Shown piece by piece: positions 55,279 through 62,895 of a stretch of DNA of 64,000 nucleotides. The position numbers and the translations under genes were made by a program. Below the pieces are notes generated by a model, which searched no databases, was not told the origin of the DNA, and worked only from the letters and a program-made list of their open reading frames with translations. This DNA is from Bacillota bacterium (GTDB taxonomy: Bacteria; Bacillota; Clostridia; Lachnospirales; Lachnospiraceae). The DNA lies in NCBI GenBank assembly GCA_023418475.1, contig JAEZZO010000081.1, positions 1 through 64,000 on the forward strand, in the 5' to 3' direction. Numbering within the stretch: position 1 is the first letter of the stretch; each line of letters starts with the position of its first letter.

Positions 55279-55703
55279 CTAGAGTTCCTCTTCTTTCTGG
55301 TTCTTATGCTCTTTTAAAGCTTATTTTTTTCTATTGATATAAAATATGTAACGGCTTGTATCTTCTTACAAGTGTTTATGAGCCCCCGAAACTTAAATCG
55401 AGGATTTCCGCATATCTCCTTATTTCTTGTCATAACTCCTTACAGCGTGGTTTTGGAAAGTCGGACACCATTTCAGACATCAAAAATGAAAGGAGGGCGA
55501 CAGGAAAGACATGCTTTTAGACAAGGGTATTGTACTACAATCCGGCGCAATCAACAAGAACAAGATTAACCTTGCAGCCGGGCAATCACACAGCCCTTTA
55601 CAGAAATAGTATGGCTGACGACAGACGGCGACATGGAAACCATAAACTGCTTGCTGTTTATGCCGCCGGCGGGATATGGGTGGGAGTAGCTTTACAATGG
55701 CTG
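55279..55703. pseudogene. Intergenic region with a possible gene remnant
   Basis: No intact gene. A short frame 55511-55609 (MLLDKGIVLQSG..., 32 codons) is preceded by AGGAGGG but stops early. In a shifted frame the next 90 bases read TEIVWLTTDGDMETINCLLF... up to a stop at 55690, which looks like the end of a real protein. The two pieces could be a frameshifted remnant at the left edge of the export cassette. I do not recognise the parent protein. Confidence 0.25.
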
Positions 55704-55732
55704 TTGACAAACTATCCTTTTTCTCTTATAAT
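55704..55732 (+). promoter_or_regulatory. Consensus promoter of the TetR/ABC/MFS cassette
   Basis: TTGACA (55704-55709), exactly 17 bases, TATAAT (55727-55732): a perfect sigma-A promoter. The -10 box overlaps the left arm of the palindrome at 55728-55775. Confidence 0.8.
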
Positions 55733-55775
55733 AAACCTATGACTTTAATTATAATTTAGGTCATAGGTTTATTAT
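55728..55775. promoter_or_regulatory. Palindromic operator, probably for the adjacent TetR regulator
   Basis: Two perfect 16-bp arms (55728-55743 and 55760-55775; left arm ATAATAAACCTATGAC) with a 16-base centre. It starts at the -10 box and runs into the ribosome-site region of the TetR-type gene, so binding would block the promoter and give autoregulation. Confidence 0.75.
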
Positions 55776-55791
55776 GAGGAGGGAACAAAAA

Positions 55792-56367
55792 ATGGCAAGG
55801 AGTTTTTCAGAAGCCGAAAAAGACAATATCCGTGATAAGTTAATAAAAGAATGCGAGAAAAGTTGGATGACCATTGGCTATAAAAAAACAAAGATTGATG
55901 AACTCTGTTCAAAAGTTGGAATATCAAAAGGGGCATTCTATATATTCTTTGATTCGAAAGAGCATTTGTTTTGCAGAGTATTTGATATTTTTCAGGAACG
56001 GCATAAAGCACTGGAAGAAACACTTCCCGCATTTCCATGCAAAGAAGATATATGCCGTATGCTGAAACAATTGTATCTTGAATACGACAAAACAAAGGTA
56101 CTCACACAACGTAACAGCCCGGATTTTATCAGTTTTCTAAACAGAGCACCCAAAGAATGGTTAGAAAAAAGCCAAAAAATAAGTGAAAGTTTTATTGCAG
56201 ACAATATTTTCAATTCCAATCTTAAATTGAAAATGAGCAAGGAAAAAGCAATCGGGATATTCAACGCATTGCTTGCTATCGTAACAAACAAGGACATTCT
56301 TTACTACGACCATTATGAAGTGTTCTGTACCTTGCTCGACAACATTATAGACGAAATCTATGAATAA
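55792..56367 (+). CDS. TetR-family regulator of the export cassette
   Basis: A 191-residue TetR protein with N-terminal helix-turn-helix (KTKIDELCSKVGISKGAFYI) followed by a helical ligand domain. The ATG at 55792 is preceded by AGGAGGG at seven bases; the upstream in-frame ATG at 55774 lies inside the operator. It heads a collinear set with an ABC exporter, a small membrane protein and an MFS exporter and probably represses them all. Confidence 0.88.
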   Translation: MARSFSEAEKDNIRDKLIKECEKSWMTIGYKKTKIDELCSKVGISKGAFYIFFDSKEHLFCRVFDIFQERHKALEETLPAFPCKEDICRMLKQLYLEYDKTKVLTQRNSPDFISFLNRAPKEWLEKSQKISESFIADNIFNSNLKLKMSKEKAIGIFNALLAIVTNKDILYYDHYEVFCTLLDNIIDEIYE

Positions 56368-56389
56368 AAATTCATAGATTCATATACTC

Positions 56390-56488
56390 GGATTCGAGTG
56401 TCAAAAGCCTAATCCAGGTTATGCAGATGAATACGAATGCATGTATATTCAATACAATGATTAAACCTGACTTTTGGCACTCGAATCC
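56390..56488. repeat. Family A hairpin repeat, copy A5
   Basis: Outer arms of 18 bp (GGATTCGAGTGTCAAAAG at 56390-56407, partner at 56471-56488) with a single wobble. The interior has CCAGGTTATGCAGATGAATA and a degenerate core. It lies between the TetR and ABC ATPase genes, inside an apparently single transcription unit. Confidence 0.75.
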
Positions 56489-56517
56489 TAAGATTCATAT
56501 ATAAATTGGAGGTTAGA

Positions 56518-57249
56518 ATGAAAAGCGAACCAATTATAGTCATCAAAAACCTTACTAAAAAGTTTGATAATACTTATGTTGTTAAGGACAGCAATATGAC
56601 CGTTCCGAAAGGTTGTGTTTACAGCTTTTTAGGTGCAAACGGTGCGGGAAAAACCACAATATTTAAAATGCTTACTGGCTTACTATCTCCGACAAACGGA
56701 ACGGTTGAAGTCTTGGGGTTTGATGTGTCAAAAGACAGGGAAAAAGTCTTACAAAGTATCGGAAGTCTGATCGAAGCTCCGGTGTTCTATGAACATTTGT
56801 CAGCCGCTGAAAACTTAGCACTTCACCTAGACTATATGGGTGTAACAGGCTTCGGAGCGGAAACTGCTCTTGATATGGTAGGTCTTAAGGCCACAGGCTC
56901 TAAGCCTGTTAGCAAATTTTCGCTTGGTATGCGGCAAAGATTAGGTATAGCGCGGGCTTTCATCCATAAGCCGAAAATTTTGATTTTAGATGAACCTATA
57001 AACGGACTCGACCCTATAGGAATACGGGATATGCGGAGTTTGTTTCTTACGCTTATACAAAAGTATGGCATGACAATCCTTTTGTCAAGCCACATCCTAA
57101 ATGAAATTGAGCACATTGCCGATATGGTGGGCGTGATCGTAAATGGTACTGTCGTACAGGAGATTTCTCTTGAACAAATCAAAGTGCAAAGTGACATACG
57201 ATTAGAGGACTACTTTTTTAAAATCATGAGTGGAGGAATTATATCATGA
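56518..57249 (+). CDS. ABC exporter ATPase, BcrA-like
   Basis: A 243-residue ATPase with Walker A GANGAGKTT, signature FSLGMRQRLGIA and Walker B ILILDEPINGLDP, in the style of bacitracin/lantibiotic exporters. The start at 56518 follows GGAGG by five bases. It overlaps the permease gene by four bases. Together they likely expel a membrane-active antibiotic or peptide. Confidence 0.9.
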   Translation: MKSEPIIVIKNLTKKFDNTYVVKDSNMTVPKGCVYSFLGANGAGKTTIFKMLTGLLSPTNGTVEVLGFDVSKDREKVLQSIGSLIEAPVFYEHLSAAENLALHLDYMGVTGFGAETALDMVGLKATGSKPVSKFSLGMRQRLGIARAFIHKPKILILDEPINGLDPIGIRDMRSLFLTLIQKYGMTILLSSHILNEIEHIADMVGVIVNGTVVQEISLEQIKVQSDIRLEDYFFKIMSGGIIS

Positions 57250-57956
57250 TAAAGTTAATCATGTTGGAGCTTAGACGGAATAACCTTCGTACTTATTTGG
57301 TGTCAAGTGCTGTTTCCTGTGTTGTCCTGCTTGGGCTAATTTATTTTATAGCCTATGCGGCACAACTCGAAGATAGCAGTGCCCGTGAGATTGTATTTAG
57401 AAGCTATGCAAACATTTTTCGTCTAACCGGGATAATCAGTTTGGTTGTTTTCAGCACAATGTCAGCGATAATGTATTCGCGGCTCATTATCGGCGAATAT
57501 ACTGGGAAACGGGCGGCGTTGTTGTTTTCCTATCCTGTAAGCAGAAGCAAGATACTTATGGCTAAATTACTATTAGTTTTTGTGTTTACGTCGGTTTCCA
57601 TGCTCATTTGTACGGCGATACCCTATCTTGTTTTTAGTATAACTGAATCGGTTTCGCCAATCGTCGTACAAGATGTTATGACAGTAGGATTGGTGGAAGA
57701 CGCATTGAAAACATCAAGTGTTGCCGTTTTAGCACTAGGCGGAATCGGGATTGTTTCCCTTAGAATCGGTTTTATCCAAAAGTCCGTTCCAACAACGCTG
57801 ATCAGTACCATTTTACTGAGTTCTATTTACGGAAATGCCGCAATCAATGCGAAAAGCATTCTATCCAGTGTGTTGATTAGTGGTATCGGTCTTGTCATCG
57901 CTGCTGCAGTAATGGCCGAGCTATCGAACAAGGTAAATAAAATGGAGGTAGAGTAA
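57246..57956 (+). CDS. ABC-2 type exporter permease
   Basis: A 236-residue protein with six predicted helices and no ATPase motif, coupled to the ATPase by an ATGA overlap. Typical permease partner of BcrA-like ATPases. It ends in a TAATG junction with the following small gene. Confidence 0.85.
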   Translation: MIKLIMLELRRNNLRTYLVSSAVSCVVLLGLIYFIAYAAQLEDSSAREIVFRSYANIFRLTGIISLVVFSTMSAIMYSRLIIGEYTGKRAALLFSYPVSRSKILMAKLLLVFVFTSVSMLICTAIPYLVFSITESVSPIVVQDVMTVGLVEDALKTSSVAVLALGGIGIVSLRIGFIQKSVPTTLISTILLSSIYGNAAINAKSILSSVLISGIGLVIAAAVMAELSNKVNKMEVE

Positions 57957-58135
57957 TGCATATTGGATATATTGTTGGCTCAATTGTTGCAGTTTCACTT
58001 ATTATTTGCGGTGTTGCAGCAATGGTTCTTGCAAAAAAGAAACAAAAAAAGACTAAATGGGCTATATGGGCAATTATTTGGGGTATTGTCGCCCTGATCA
58101 GTGCGGTTATCAATTATAACCTATTCAGTAATTAG
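57956..58135 (+). CDS. 59-residue two-helix membrane protein
   Basis: A short gene whose ATG shares a base with the permease stop codon (TAATG), preceded by GGAGG at 57944-57948. It encodes 59 residues: helix about 4-26, a basic loop KKKQKKTK (27-34) and helix about 35-52, ending NYNLFSN. The charge pattern predicts both ends outside. Tight coupling to the permease suggests a small subunit or regulator of the exporter. I do not recognise a family. Confidence 0.7.
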   Translation: MHIGYIVGSIVAVSLIICGVAAMVLAKKKQKKTKWAIWAIIWGIVALISAVINYNLFSN

Positions 58136-58149
58136 ATAAGGTGGGTATT

Positions 58150-59400
58150 ATGGTAAAAACAGTTGATTCATACTCGAAAGATTTTAAGTTGCTGATATTG
58201 GGGCAAGTCATTTCCATATTTGGCGCGGTACTCCTGCGATTTGCCCTGTCGCTTTACATCTTGGATATTACCGGACGAGCTGACAGGTTCGCTACATTGT
58301 ACGCAATATCAAATATTCCGATTTTGTTTTCGCCTGTGGGCGGCGCAATCGCAGACCGATTTAACCGACGTAATCTTATGGTAATACTTGATTTTACAAG
58401 CAGCTCGATTGCTATGTGCCTGTTCTTGCTTATTTCTGCGGGATTGGCTACGGTTATGCCTATTGGTGCAATTATGGTGTTGTTGTCCATTGTTAGTGCA
58501 ATGGAAACTCCCACCATCACAGCTAGTATTCCTCTATTAGTGGAGACTAAAAAATTAGAGGGTGCAAATGGTATTGCACAGGCCGTACAGGCTTTATCGG
58601 GTGTTGTCGCGCCAATTTTAGGCGGCGTGCTATACAGCGCATTTGAGATTCGTATTCTCGTTATCATAACCTGTATTGCATTTTTTCTATCCGCTGTAAT
58701 GGAACTATTCATTAAGATACCGTTTGCCAGACGTGAATGGGACGGGCACATTATTGCTTCTATTGTAAAAGACATGAAAGTTGGCTATGTCTATGCGGTA
58801 AAACAATCGTTCATTCTAAAATCAATGATAGTAGCCGCTGTAATCAATTTAGTTTTATCGCCGCTTTTGATTGTAGGAGGTCCAATTATTTTACGGGTCA
58901 CTATGCAAAGCAGCGATACAATGCAGGGCATCGGCATCGGACTAATCAGCTTTGCCAGCATTTTAGGCACATTGATTATTGGTGTTTTTGCCAATAGAAT
59001 TAAAATGAACACGCTGTACCGATTGATTGCTGCCATTGCCTTATTCGTTGTGCCAATTGCCGTATCGGTGTTGCCATTTATCCTTGAACTTGGCTACTAT
59101 CCGGCGTTCGCCCTGTTTATGCTCGGTTCGCTTCCCATAGCGATTATTGCAGCTATCATTTCAATCTTTGTTATTGCGAGAGTGCAGCGGGTGACTTCAA
59201 ATGAGAATTTGGGCAAGGTTATGGCGATCCTCATGGCTGTTGGGGGGTGTGCCGCGCCGTTAGGCCAAGTTATATATGGCGTTATATTCGAAGCGTTTAG
59301 CAACGTACTATATTTTCCTATTTTAGCTGTCAGTTTACTGATGTTTGTGATCGCACTCGTTGCGCGGCGAATGTTTGCAGCTGAACCTATCATTTCATAA
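58150..59400 (+). CDS. MFS exporter
   Basis: A 416-residue major facilitator with 12 helices and the loop 2-3 motif GGAIADRFNRRNLM. It resembles macrolide/multidrug efflux MFS proteins. The ATG at 58150 (AAGGTGG upstream) is preferred over the GTG at 58141. Last gene of the cassette; hairpin GAGTGAAAG/CTTTCACTC (59425-59450) right after it may end the transcript. Confidence 0.88.
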   Translation: MVKTVDSYSKDFKLLILGQVISIFGAVLLRFALSLYILDITGRADRFATLYAISNIPILFSPVGGAIADRFNRRNLMVILDFTSSSIAMCLFLLISAGLATVMPIGAIMVLLSIVSAMETPTITASIPLLVETKKLEGANGIAQAVQALSGVVAPILGGVLYSAFEIRILVIITCIAFFLSAVMELFIKIPFARREWDGHIIASIVKDMKVGYVYAVKQSFILKSMIVAAVINLVLSPLLIVGGPIILRVTMQSSDTMQGIGIGLISFASILGTLIIGVFANRIKMNTLYRLIAAIALFVVPIAVSVLPFILELGYYPAFALFMLGSLPIAIIAAIISIFVIARVQRVTSNENLGKVMAILMAVGGCAAPLGQVIYGVIFEAFSNVLYFPILAVSLLMFVIALVARRMFAAEPIIS

Positions 59401-59419
59401 GATTGCAGATAATATTATG

Positions 59420-59525
59420 GATAAGAGTGAAAGAAAAACCACTTTCACTCACAAAGTTTGTGCCTGCGTAATCCTCGGCGCAAACTTAATATGTGCACAA
59501 AACATACGCAGGAATGGGGATAGAT
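59420..59525 (+). repeat. Family C leader repeat, copy C3
   Basis: The fullest copy. Hairpin 1: GAGTGAAAG (59425-59433) / CTTTCACTC (59442-59450). Hairpin 2: AAGTTTGTGCC (59454-59464) / GGCGCAAACTT (59477-59487). The loop of hairpin 2 has CCTGCGTA (59463-59470), complementary over eight bases to TACGCAGG (59505-59512) next to the ribosome site, so a pseudoknot or alternative fold is possible. It ends at an ATG (59526) of a truncated reading frame. With C2 it flanks the GTPase gene in inverted orientation. Confidence 0.65.
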
Positions 59526-59600
59526 ATGAATGGTTATTATGTCCTGTTTGTAAAAGCAAAAGTTATTGCTTATCCTTTATCCTCTTTATCCTCATCCTGA
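59526..59600 (+). pseudogene. Truncated 24-codon reading frame behind the C3 leader
   Basis: Starts with ATG after a good ribosome site (GGAATGGGGA) and reads MNGYYVLFVKAK before running into the 3' end of the convergent GTPase gene and stopping. The first ten residues resemble the start of NusG-like NGN domains, which is a weak inference. Probably the stump of a deleted gene. Confidence 0.35.
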
Positions 59601-62518
59601 AGCAATTCTATCCAGCTCTCACTCAATTGTTCTCCCAGGTAAATACGGCCTGGCAGCTGCTTATCAAGATAATCTCTACGGATTTGATCCCTGATCCGGG
59701 TAATTTCCTCTTTCAGATCATTCGCAGATAATCTGATCGCTCCCTGTCCCATAATGATAACCTGTTCCAGAGCATCTGATGTTGCTACCGTGACACGATG
59801 CTCCCGCGCAATTTCATGTGTTACCTTCTCTATATACTCATCCGCCGTTTCCGCTTCTTTTGTATAGACCACGTGAATATTATGATAATCGCTTATCTCC
59901 CCTGTACCCCCCTTCACTTTATAGGCGTCAAATACCAGGATTAGTATACACTTTTTAAATCCCTGATAATTACATAGAATATCCATCAGTTTATTACGTG
60001 CCGCATCCAGATTATCCTTTGCCAGTTCCTTAAGCTCTTCCCAGGAGAAAATAATATTATAACCATCCACCAGCAAGTATTCTAATGCAGGTTTCTTTTC
60101 CTTTGTCAGCTCCTTTGGTTTATCACGATTATCCTTCACTGCTGTATTTTTCTCATATCCCAGACCACCCGAAGAATAACTTGTCTTCTGTTTCATTGGC
60201 CCAAAGGTTCGTACAAATATTGCTTCCAGCTCCTTATCCTCTTGCCAGGAGCCGTTTTGAGTGTTATCCCTGCTGATTTTCTTTTGACCAGTAACATTAC
60301 GGTCAGAAGTAGGAATCTCCTCTAATTCTTGTATTTCATACCCTCTTTGTGAAGTCATACTTTTAGCAGACTCTGCAATTAATTGCTTTAATTCTCTATT
60401 TGCAGGTTCTTTCCCTATATTATCTGATTCATTTACATACATTCTTACGGGCTTGTATCCGCTATCCACATGCATGTATTCCTCTACTCTATCCCATTCT
60501 ACCAAGAAGCCCGTACCATGGGCACAAAATACAGAGCTTGTCGGATTTTCCGGATCACGCTCACTGTCATAACCGATTGCCTGTATCACTTCTTCCGCAT
60601 TATGACATGGCTCATATCCTCTCAGAGTACAGAACAGCCTCCCTCTCCCCCTCGTATAAGAGGTTACCTCCATCTGATATCCCCGCATAGTGGCAACCGG
60701 CGCTGACCCGGTCAGCACCGACATATCGCCGTCCATTTCAGGAGGTCGAAAATTACCGCACATACGTCCGATATCAGACATTGCTCTTCCTACCGTTTCC
60801 GATGGAACTTCCAATATATAATTATAAAATGGTTCCAGAAGAACACTATTAGCTTTCTTTAAACCCTGCCGCAACGCACGATACGTCGCCTGCCTGAAAT
60901 CTCCGCCCTCTGTATGCTTTAAATGCGCACGGCCGGCAATTAGGGTAAGCTTCATATCGGTAATCGGAGAAGCTGTTAATACCCCAACGTGTTGTTTTTC
61001 TTCCAGGTGTGTTAAGACAAGGCGCTGCCAGCTTCTCTCCAGGTCATCTTCGCTGCAGTCAGCGAAAAATGTCAAACCACTTCCTGGTTCATCCGGTTCC
61101 AACAACAGATGAACCTCCGCATAATGCCGCAATGGCTCAAAATGCCCCACTCCCTCGACTGTCCTTGCAATTGTTTCCTTATATACAATGTTTCCTGTTC
61201 CAAACTCGACATTCACATGAAAGCGTTCCATGATTAGATTCTTTAGAACCTCAACCTGTACCTCTCCCATCAACTGTACATGGATTTCCTTTAGCTGTTC
61301 CATCCAAACAATATGCAGCTGAGGATCTTCCTCTTCCAGCTGCCGCAGATACAATAGCATAACATGTGCGTCACAATCCGGAGGTAATAATACCTGAAAA
61401 TTTAACACCGGTTCTAGAATAGGCAGCTCCGATACCTGTGCTATTCCAAGACTTTCCCCCGGATAGGTCATACTTAATCCGCTAATCGCACAAAGCGTAC
61501 CGGCAGTGACTTCATCTGTTGTCTCGTACCTAGCTCCTGAATAAATTCGTATCTGATCTACTTTTTCTTCCCAGACATCTGCTTTCTCATGCATTCTCCC
61601 ATAGCGCAGCTGATTTTTTCTGCTATCCGACTTTATTGTTTCATTTTCCGCCTGCCTGTCCCAATGGTCCGGCAGTGTTCTCTCAAATTCTGATTTAACT
61701 GTATCATTTTCTTTCCGGTTGGTAAGTAGCATTTTGATTTTTAAGCTGCCCCCTGTTATTTTCATATAAGTCAGGCGTTTCCCCTGCTCATCTCTTGCAA
61801 TTTTATATATTTTTGCACCAAATTCTTCCGGATAATGCATGCAGATGGTATATCTTTCCAGACCGTTTAGAAATGTGTCCACACCATCCAGTTTCAATGC
61901 TGAACCAAAATAACAGGGAAAAACTATCCTCTTAGCGATGAGCTCTGCCGCATCCTCTGTTCCCAGGCTACCGCTGTCTATAAATTTTTCCAGCAGTGTC
62001 TCATCACACATAGCAATGCTCTCCTGCCACTCCTGCCTGTCCTGCTCCACATCAAATTCCATACATCCATCATCCAGGCGCTTTTTCATATCCTCCATCA
62101 GCTTCGACCGATCACACCCGGGTAAATCCATCTTATTAATAAACAGAAAAGTTGGTATCCGGTACCTTGCCAGCAGTCTCCATAAAGTCTGCGTATGTCC
62201 CTGGATACCAGCACTCGCACTAATCACCAGCACCGCATAATCAAGAACCTGCAAAGTACGTTCCATTTCAGCAGAAAAGTCCACATGTCCAGGTGTATCT
62301 AATAGCGTAATCTGCAAATCTTTTATTGTAAAGACAGCCTGTTTTGAAAAGATGGTAATGCCCCTGTCACGCTCTATTTCATAGGTATCCAGGAATGCAT
62401 TTTTATGATCTACCCTGCCTAATTTTCTAATACTCCCTGTCTGATATAGTATACTTTCTGCAAGAGTCGTTTTCCCAGCATCCACATGGGCTAAAATACC
62501 AATTACCAGTTTTCTCAT
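59570..62518 (-). CDS. Tet(M)-like ribosomal GTPase fused to a Rae1/YacP-like NYN ribonuclease
   Basis: A 982-residue fusion. Residues 1 to about 680 form an EF-G/Tet(M)-type translational GTPase: G1 AHVDAGKTT, RGITIF, G3 DTPGHVD, G4 NKMD, then domains II-V with a charged insertion of about 55 residues in domain II. A tail block (NPTSSVFCAHGTGFLVEWD) follows. The last 170 residues (about 813-982; DNA 59573-60082) are an NYN domain with VDGYNII, VFDAYKVKGG, TADEYIEK, ATSDALEQ and GQGAIRLSA, which matches Rae1/YacP along its length. Start at 62518 with GAGGA four bases upstream. Expected to act on the ribosomal A site; tetracycline resistance itself is unproven. Confidence 0.85.
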   Translation of the reverse strand: MRKLVIGILAHVDAGKTTLAESILYQTGSIRKLGRVDHKNAFLDTYEIERDRGITIFSKQAVFTIKDLQITLLDTPGHVDFSAEMERTLQVLDYAVLVISASAGIQGHTQTLWRLLARYRIPTFLFINKMDLPGCDRSKLMEDMKKRLDDGCMEFDVEQDRQEWQESIAMCDETLLEKFIDSGSLGTEDAAELIAKRIVFPCYFGSALKLDGVDTFLNGLERYTICMHYPEEFGAKIYKIARDEQGKRLTYMKITGGSLKIKMLLTNRKENDTVKSEFERTLPDHWDRQAENETIKSDSRKNQLRYGRMHEKADVWEEKVDQIRIYSGARYETTDEVTAGTLCAISGLSMTYPGESLGIAQVSELPILEPVLNFQVLLPPDCDAHVMLLYLRQLEEEDPQLHIVWMEQLKEIHVQLMGEVQVEVLKNLIMERFHVNVEFGTGNIVYKETIARTVEGVGHFEPLRHYAEVHLLLEPDEPGSGLTFFADCSEDDLERSWQRLVLTHLEEKQHVGVLTASPITDMKLTLIAGRAHLKHTEGGDFRQATYRALRQGLKKANSVLLEPFYNYILEVPSETVGRAMSDIGRMCGNFRPPEMDGDMSVLTGSAPVATMRGYQMEVTSYTRGRGRLFCTLRGYEPCHNAEEVIQAIGYDSERDPENPTSSVFCAHGTGFLVEWDRVEEYMHVDSGYKPVRMYVNESDNIGKEPANRELKQLIAESAKSMTSQRGYEIQELEEIPTSDRNVTGQKKISRDNTQNGSWQEDKELEAIFVRTFGPMKQKTSYSSGGLGYEKNTAVKDNRDKPKELTKEKKPALEYLLVDGYNIIFSWEELKELAKDNLDAARNKLMDILCNYQGFKKCILILVFDAYKVKGGTGEISDYHNIHVVYTKEAETADEYIEKVTHEIAREHRVTVATSDALEQVIIMGQGAIRLSANDLKEEITRIRDQIRRDYLDKQLPGRIYLGEQLSESWIELLQDEDKEDKG

Positions 62519-62612
62519 ATTATCCTCATTCCTGTGCATGTATTGCGCGTATATTAAGTTTGCGCCGAGGATGACGCAGGCACAAACTTTGCGAGTAAAA
62601 GTGATTTTCTAT
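62519..62612 (-). repeat. Family C leader repeat, copy C2
   Basis: On the minus strand: CACTTTTACTCGCAAAG, hairpin AAGTTTGTGCC/GGCGCAAACTT, AATATACGCG and ACAGGAATGAGGATAAT up to the ATG of the GTPase gene. It is an inverted copy of C3. A possible promoter TTGCGT (62690-62695) / TATGAT (62667-62672), 17 bases apart, would put the whole element in the 5' leader. Confidence 0.65.
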
Positions 62613-62895
62613 TTTGTAAGCTGTCATGTTCTATTCGAAGATGATTCCTGTCGAATATCCTTGTTTATCATAAAATAGATATAGCCTAAACGCAAGTACG
62701 TTCTTTAGTACAATGAAAATAGTTTATGAAAGCACTTTATTTGTTCCCCACAATATATTTTTTTATGATATAATAGTGCGTGTTTCAATCATTTACTTTA
62801 AAACTGACACAATCAAGCTGGACATCATAACAAAATCCGATCTGTTACGGAAGAATAATACAACCGTTAGACCGGAATGCTAAAAAGGTGAATTT
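62613..62895. other. Divergent gap upstream of the GTPase and GGDEF genes
   Basis: No gene. It holds the possible GTPase promoter on the minus strand and, for the plus strand, a TATAAT at 62769-62774 without a clear -35 box. I looked for a c-di-GMP riboswitch before the GGDEF gene and saw none. Confidence 0.4.

Noticed and set aside
59570..62518. Calling this gene a tetracycline resistance determinant
   Set aside because: The GTPase part is of that type, but it has a large insertion, a different tail and a ribonuclease domain. Resistance cannot be read from sequence, so I kept a neutral name.
62613..62895. A c-di-GMP riboswitch before the GGDEF gene
   Set aside because: The conserved GEMM sequence blocks are absent.
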